In this document: positions 3,571-6,513 of the stretch, piece by piece
Numbering within the stretch: position 1 is the first letter of the stretch
Layout: each line of letters starts with the position of its first letter
Origin: DATCLA01 sp036564195
GTDB taxonomy: Bacteria > Bacillota > UBA4882 > UBA8346
Direction of reading: 5' to 3'
Length of the DNA: 6,513 nucleotides
NCBI GenBank assembly: GCA_036564195.1
Contig: DATCLA010000304.1
Location: forward strand, 1 to 6,513
The notes under the pieces: generated by a model
Seen by the model: the letters and a program-made list of their open reading frames with translations, nothing else
The model's database searches: none
What the model was told of the DNA's origin: nothing
Translations under genes and position numbers: made by a program

Positions 3571-5756
3571 CTCAACTAGAAGGTACAGTCGAGCGTATTA
3601 CTTTTTATAATGAAGAAAATTCGTATACAGTGGTCAAGCTGAAACTCAACTCTGGTCAACAGGTGACGGCAGTGGGTAAACTGCCGCCGCTCTACCTAGG
3701 TGAACACTTGCGTCTTACCGGTCAATGGATTACCCATAAAGAATACGGCAACCAGTTTCAAGTAGAAGAATGGGAAAGCGAGATCCCTAAGACTTTAGCG
3801 GGAATCGAACGTTTTTTAGGCAGCGGTTTAATTAAAGGCCTGGGTCCGGCAACTGCCCGGAAATTAGTGCGTAAGTATGGTTTAGAGACCTTGGAGATTA
3901 TCACCAAAAACCCGGAAGAATTAACCACCATTCCGGGGATTAGCACTAAAAAGGCGGAGCGGATTACCCGGAGTTTACAGGAACACCAAGAAATCCAACA
4001 AATCATGGTCTTTTTACAGGGAGTGGGTGTAAGCCCCGGCTTTGCGTTGAAAATCTACCGTACTTACCGTCAAGCAGCGGTTAAAACAGTGACTGAAAAC
4101 CCGTATCGCCTGGCTGACGAAGTCTTTGGGATCGGTTTTAAAATTGCCGACCAAATCGCCCAAAAAATTGGAATCAGCCCGGAATCGCCTTACCGGATCC
4201 GAGCCGGGATTCGCTACCTGATTAATGAATATTGTAACAATGGCCATGTTTTCCAGCTGGAATCGGAATTGGTTAAAACCGCTGTCCAAGAACTGAATGT
4301 AGATGAATTGAAACTGGCCGCGGAGATCGAAACCCTGATTCGACAAAAAGAGTTGTTCCGGGAAACAGTCGCCGGTCGGCCCCTCCTTTACCTGGCACCC
4401 TTTTACTATAGTGAAACCGGTGCGGCCTTAAAAGTGAGCGCCTTATTAAACAATAAGGTCAAGCCGGTTAATGTTGATCCGCAGCTTTTTTTGGAACAAT
4501 ACGCTAAGGTCAACCGGATCCGGTTGGCTGCCTGTCAGCAGGAAGCCGTATTGAGAGCGGTTGACAGTGGGATGCTGGTAATTACCGGGGGTCCCGGAAC
4601 CGGAAAAACAACCATCATTAAAGCAGTCGTGAATCTGTTTAAAGCAGCCCGGTTTACGATTATGCTGGCTGCTCCGACCGGACGTGCTGCCAAACGCTTG
4701 GCTGAGGCTACCGGGGAACCGGCTAGAACCGTCCACCGGCTTTTAGGGTACGGCAATAATGACGAAACCGGTGATAACTTCCAGTTTAATGAGGATGAAC
4801 CTTTGAAAACCGATGTCTTGATCGTTGATGAGTTTTCAATGGTTGACTTAATGCTCTTTTATAACCTGCTGAAAGCCCTGACTCCCGGGACACGCCTGAT
4901 TGTGGTGGGTGATGTCGACCAATTGCCCTCGGTCGGACCGGGTTCAGTATTAAGGGACTTGATCAGGTCAGAGGTTGTACCGACGGTGCGCTTAAATGAA
5001 ATTTTTCGGCAGTCCAAAGAGAGTTGGATTGTAGCCAATGCCCATCGGATTAACCAGGGTGAATTTCCTCGGCTGGTAAAGACGGATGATTTTTTCTTTA
5101 TTCCTGAAGAAAAGCCGGAACGGATTGCTGCCATGCTGCCGGAATTGGTCAAAACCCGGATCGCCGGTTACCTAGGTTGCGATCCGGTAGAGGATATTCA
5201 GGTTCTGTCGCCGATGCGCCGGACGGTGACGGGCGTGGATTATCTTAACCGCTGCCTCCAGGAGGCATTGAACCCGGCTGCCGAAGCTAAGCCCGAGCTT
5301 AGCTTAGGACAAACAGTGTTCCGCCTCGGTGATAAGGTGATGCAGATTCGTAATGATTACCAACGTAATGTTTTCAATGGCGATATCGGCAGGATCCGCG
5401 AGCTTGATCCGGAAGAACGGAGCTTAACGGTTGCTTTTCAAGACAGTGACGGGGAACGGTTGGTGGAGTATCAAACTGAGGATCTGGACCAACTGACGCT
5501 TTCCTACGTAATCTCTGTCCATAAAAGTCAAGGTAATGAATATCCGGTAGTGATCATCCCGGTGACCACCCAACATTTTTTGCTGTTGCAACGTAATCTA
5601 ATCTATACCGGGGTGACCCGGGCTAAAAAGATGGTGGTTTTGATCGGAACGAAACGCGCTTTAGCCATCGCGGTGAAGAACAACCGAATTGAGGAGCGTA
5701 ATTCTTTATTAAGCCAGCGGTTGCGGCAAGCTGTGAGTGCAAAGACGGATGGTTAG
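3567..5756 (+). CDS. recD2: RecD2-type (YrrC-like) superfamily 1B DNA helicase
   Basis: The protein has 729 residues from the ATG at 3567, within the RecD2 range (about 715-800). It begins with a beta-rich domain (about 1-75: TVERITFYNEENSYTVVKL) and tandem helix-hairpin-helix segments (about 86-140: IKGLGPATARKL and TIPGISTKKA). A linker region leads to the SF1B motor. Motor motifs are Walker A GGPGTGKTT (341-349), APTGRAAKR (369-377), Walker B VLIVDEFSMV (417-426), motif III GDVDQLPSVGPG (448-459), NEIFRQ (477-482), SPMRR (548-552), TLSYVISVHKSQGNEYP (644-660) and LIYTGVTRAKK (678-688). All are intact, so a functional 5'-3' helicase is expected, as in stand-alone RecD2 proteins that lack RecBC and act in repair and replication-fork processing. 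The start follows GGGAGGG (3557-3563) and overlaps the preceding stop as ATGA. The earlier ATG at 3555 has its AGGA too close. The gene is probably in the rex operon. A long T-rich run follows the stop, but no strong hairpin precedes it. Confidence 0.95.
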   Translation: MTQLEGTVERITFYNEENSYTVVKLKLNSGQQVTAVGKLPPLYLGEHLRLTGQWITHKEYGNQFQVEEWESEIPKTLAGIERFLGSGLIKGLGPATARKLVRKYGLETLEIITKNPEELTTIPGISTKKAERITRSLQEHQEIQQIMVFLQGVGVSPGFALKIYRTYRQAAVKTVTENPYRLADEVFGIGFKIADQIAQKIGISPESPYRIRAGIRYLINEYCNNGHVFQLESELVKTAVQELNVDELKLAAEIETLIRQKELFRETVAGRPLLYLAPFYYSETGAALKVSALLNNKVKPVNVDPQLFLEQYAKVNRIRLAACQQEAVLRAVDSGMLVITGGPGTGKTTIIKAVVNLFKAARFTIMLAAPTGRAAKRLAEATGEPARTVHRLLGYGNNDETGDNFQFNEDEPLKTDVLIVDEFSMVDLMLFYNLLKALTPGTRLIVVGDVDQLPSVGPGSVLRDLIRSEVVPTVRLNEIFRQSKESWIVANAHRINQGEFPRLVKTDDFFFIPEEKPERIAAMLPELVKTRIAGYLGCDPVEDIQVLSPMRRTVTGVDYLNRCLQEALNPAAEAKPELSLGQTVFRLGDKVMQIRNDYQRNVFNGDIGRIRELDPEERSLTVAFQDSDGERLVEYQTEDLDQLTLSYVISVHKSQGNEYPVVIIPVTTQHFLLLQRNLIYTGVTRAKKMVVLIGTKRALAIAVKNNRIEERNSLLSQRLRQAVSAKTDG

Positions 5757-5783
5757 AGTTTTTTGTTCTTTTTTTATGTTATA

Positions 5784-5812
5784 TTGTAAATATTTTTAAA
5801 AATTACTATTAT
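5784..5812 (+). promoter_or_regulatory. Candidate sigma-A promoter for the comFA-like gene
   Basis: TTGTAA (5784-5789, four of six), a 17-bp spacer and TATTAT (5807-5812, five of six) are followed by a likely start near 5819. The leader would be about 60 nt and would begin just before the hairpin at 5829-5857. Confidence 0.45.
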
Positions 5813-5828
5813 TTTATAAATTTATAGC

Positions 5829-5857
5829 TCGGTGCTTTAAAAGTAAAAAAGTACCGG
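5829..5857 (+). promoter_or_regulatory. Stem-loop in the comFA leader
   Basis: TCGGTGCTTT (5829-5838) pairs with AAAGTACCGG (5848-5857) over ten positions with two G-U pairs and a 9-nt A-rich loop. It is not followed by T residues, so it is not an intrinsic terminator in this direction. It could stabilise the RNA or influence translation initiation 22 nt downstream. Confidence 0.4.
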
Positions 5858-5861
5858 ACGG

Positions 5862-5870
5862 AAGTGGTGG
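5862..5870 (+). promoter_or_regulatory. Probable ribosome binding site of the comFA-like gene
   Basis: AAGTGGTGG ends 9 nt before the ATG at 5880. It is a weaker match than those of the other genes here, which fits a gene expressed at low level. Confidence 0.5.
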
Positions 5871-5879
5871 ATGTGAGCG

Positions 5880-6513
5880 ATGCTGGCTTCGAAATACTTT
5901 TTGTACCTAGCAAACGGCCCCGGATTGGAAGTTAAAATCGGACTAAGCAGTAACCTCCGGATTGATGCCGCCTGGCTGGAGCAATTCGGCTACAGTGAAT
6001 TACAAATCTATCAGCCACCTCAGTCCTTGAGAATCGCCGAGACAGTACTAGAACAATTGCAGGCGCAACCGGGTTTGTCATCCCGCAAATTTTTTAAAAA
6101 AGTGAAACAAATTATCGTCGGATTGGGAGGCTGGCACAACGGTCGGCTTCAGTCCGTGCAACTAAGGGAGTTAGCCTCGCCCCTACCGGATTTGGCTGAT
6201 CTGGAACAACCTTTTTGGGGACGGTGTCTACTGGGAACGGAGTTGCCGGAGGCCATTCGGGCTTTTGGTTACAATTTACCCTGGAACCCGGAAGATTGGA
6301 TGCAACAATTGTATCTGCAAGGTAAAATCTACCGGATAGCAGCGGTCGGGACTGACCGGTTCGGTATGGCACAATGTCGCCGTTGCGGGTCTACCGAGGG
6401 AATCTTCACCACTCACTGCCTCTCTTGCGGAGACCCGCACTGTTTAGTGTGTTCCAATTGTCAGACCATGGGTTTGGCCAAAAGCTGTATACCGTTATAT
6501 TATTGTCCCTACC
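5880..6513 (+). CDS. comFA: ComFA-like DNA uptake helicase, N-terminal part, runs off the window
   Basis: An open frame of 211 codons from ATG 5880 continues past the window edge. Its C-terminal visible part carries a dense cysteine cluster, C166-x2-C169, C180-x2-C183, C188-x2-C191 and C194, inside CRRCGSTEG...HCLSCGDPHCLVCSNCQTMG, then C203 and C209. This is the zinc finger that precedes the helicase core in ComFA, the late-competence ATPase thought to help pull transforming single-stranded DNA through the membrane. About 165 residues precede the finger, more than I recall in B. subtilis ComFA, with no motif that I recognise (it includes FFKKVKQIIVGLGGWHNG, 71-88, and PWNPEDWMQQLYLQGKIYRI, 134-153). 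The Walker A and DEAD/DEAH motifs should lie beyond the window and cannot be checked. An in-frame TGA at 5874-5876 shows that the start cannot be farther upstream, and AAGTGGTGG (5862-5870) provides a ribosome binding site 9 nt away. A comFC-type phosphoribosyltransferase gene often follows in other genomes. Confidence 0.8.
   Translation, partial: MLASKYFLYLANGPGLEVKIGLSSNLRIDAAWLEQFGYSELQIYQPPQSLRIAETVLEQLQAQPGLSSRKFFKKVKQIIVGLGGWHNGRLQSVQLRELASPLPDLADLEQPFWGRCLLGTELPEAIRAFGYNLPWNPEDWMQQLYLQGKIYRIAAVGTDRFGMAQCRRCGSTEGIFTTHCLSCGDPHCLVCSNCQTMGLAKSCIPLYYCPY

Larger units (their letters stand above)
5757..5879 (+). other. AT-rich gap between recD2 and the comFA-like gene
   Basis: This 123-bp stretch starts with a T-rich run (5759-5775) and contains a promoter candidate (5784-5812), a 12-bp AT palindrome (ATTTTTAAAAAT, 5792-5803), a leader hairpin (5829-5857) and a purine-rich ribosome binding site (5862-5870). 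It separates the recD2 operon from the comFA-like gene. Confidence 0.6.

Noticed and set aside
5757..5775. T-rich run after recD2 as an intrinsic terminator
   Set aside because: No stable stem lies directly upstream; only the T-tract is present, so I left it as a description of the gap.
2345..5860. 13-bp identical string AAAGTACCGGACG at 2345-2357 (within rex) and 5848-5860 (comFA leader)
   Set aside because: One copy is coding and the contexts are unrelated; most likely chance similarity and not a mobile or regulatory repeat.
5871..5935. ATG-TGA start-stop at 5871 and a GTG ORF at 5873-5935 just before and across the comFA start
   Set aside because: The start-stop has no well-spaced ribosome binding site, and the 20-codon GTG ORF overlaps comFA out of frame with no independent support.

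Overview
The window looks like chromosomal DNA of an endospore-forming Bacillota (Firmicutes) lineage, probably an anaerobe of the Clostridia or a related class. The grounds are a SpoIIP engulfment hydrolase, a Rex NADH/NAD+ sensor, an RseC-type redox membrane protein, a clostridial-style Gx-transporter (Hpre_diP_synt_I) protein, a RecD2 helicase and the start of a ComFA-type competence helicase. Ribosome binding sites are strong and AGGAGG-like, and gene order is compact. I cannot name a genus from the sequence alone. I see no IS element, CRISPR array, tRNA, rRNA or phage gene.

Layout. Bases 25-171 encode a 48-residue zinc-ribbon protein whose last codons form part of an intrinsic terminator (159-197). 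Bases 172-564 are an AT-rich gap of 393 bp with a good sigma-A-type promoter (318-346), three copies of a CGGTTWWA-like motif, and a stretch at 431-487 that can fold in alternative ways. It leads into an rseC-like gene that starts with TTG (565-1026). spoIIP lies on the minus strand (986-2071) and overlaps the rseC-like gene tail-to-tail by 41 bp. The divergent gap 2072-2329 carries a candidate rex promoter (2135-2163) whose -35 lies in an imperfect palindrome, a small hairpin, and a 21-codon leader ORF (2264-2329) whose stop codon directly abuts the rex ATG. rex (2330-2956), the Gx-transporter gene (3040-3570) and recD2 (3567-5756) follow in the same direction; the last two share an ATGA overlap. 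A 123-bp AT-rich gap with a second good promoter (5784-5812) and a leader hairpin precedes a comFA-like gene (5880 onward) that runs off the window after its zinc finger.

How the genes may fit together. Rex, the RseC-like protein and the Gx-transporter protein point to redox and membrane electron-transfer physiology. SpoIIP belongs to sporulation engulfment. RecD2 and ComFA are DNA-processing proteins (repair and transformation). These are mostly ordinary genes. I did not find a convincing undescribed multi-gene system. The most interesting items are regulatory: the leader ORF abutting rex, the palindrome over its promoter, the spoIIP/rseC antisense overlap, and the repeated motif and alternative folds ahead of the rseC-like gene.
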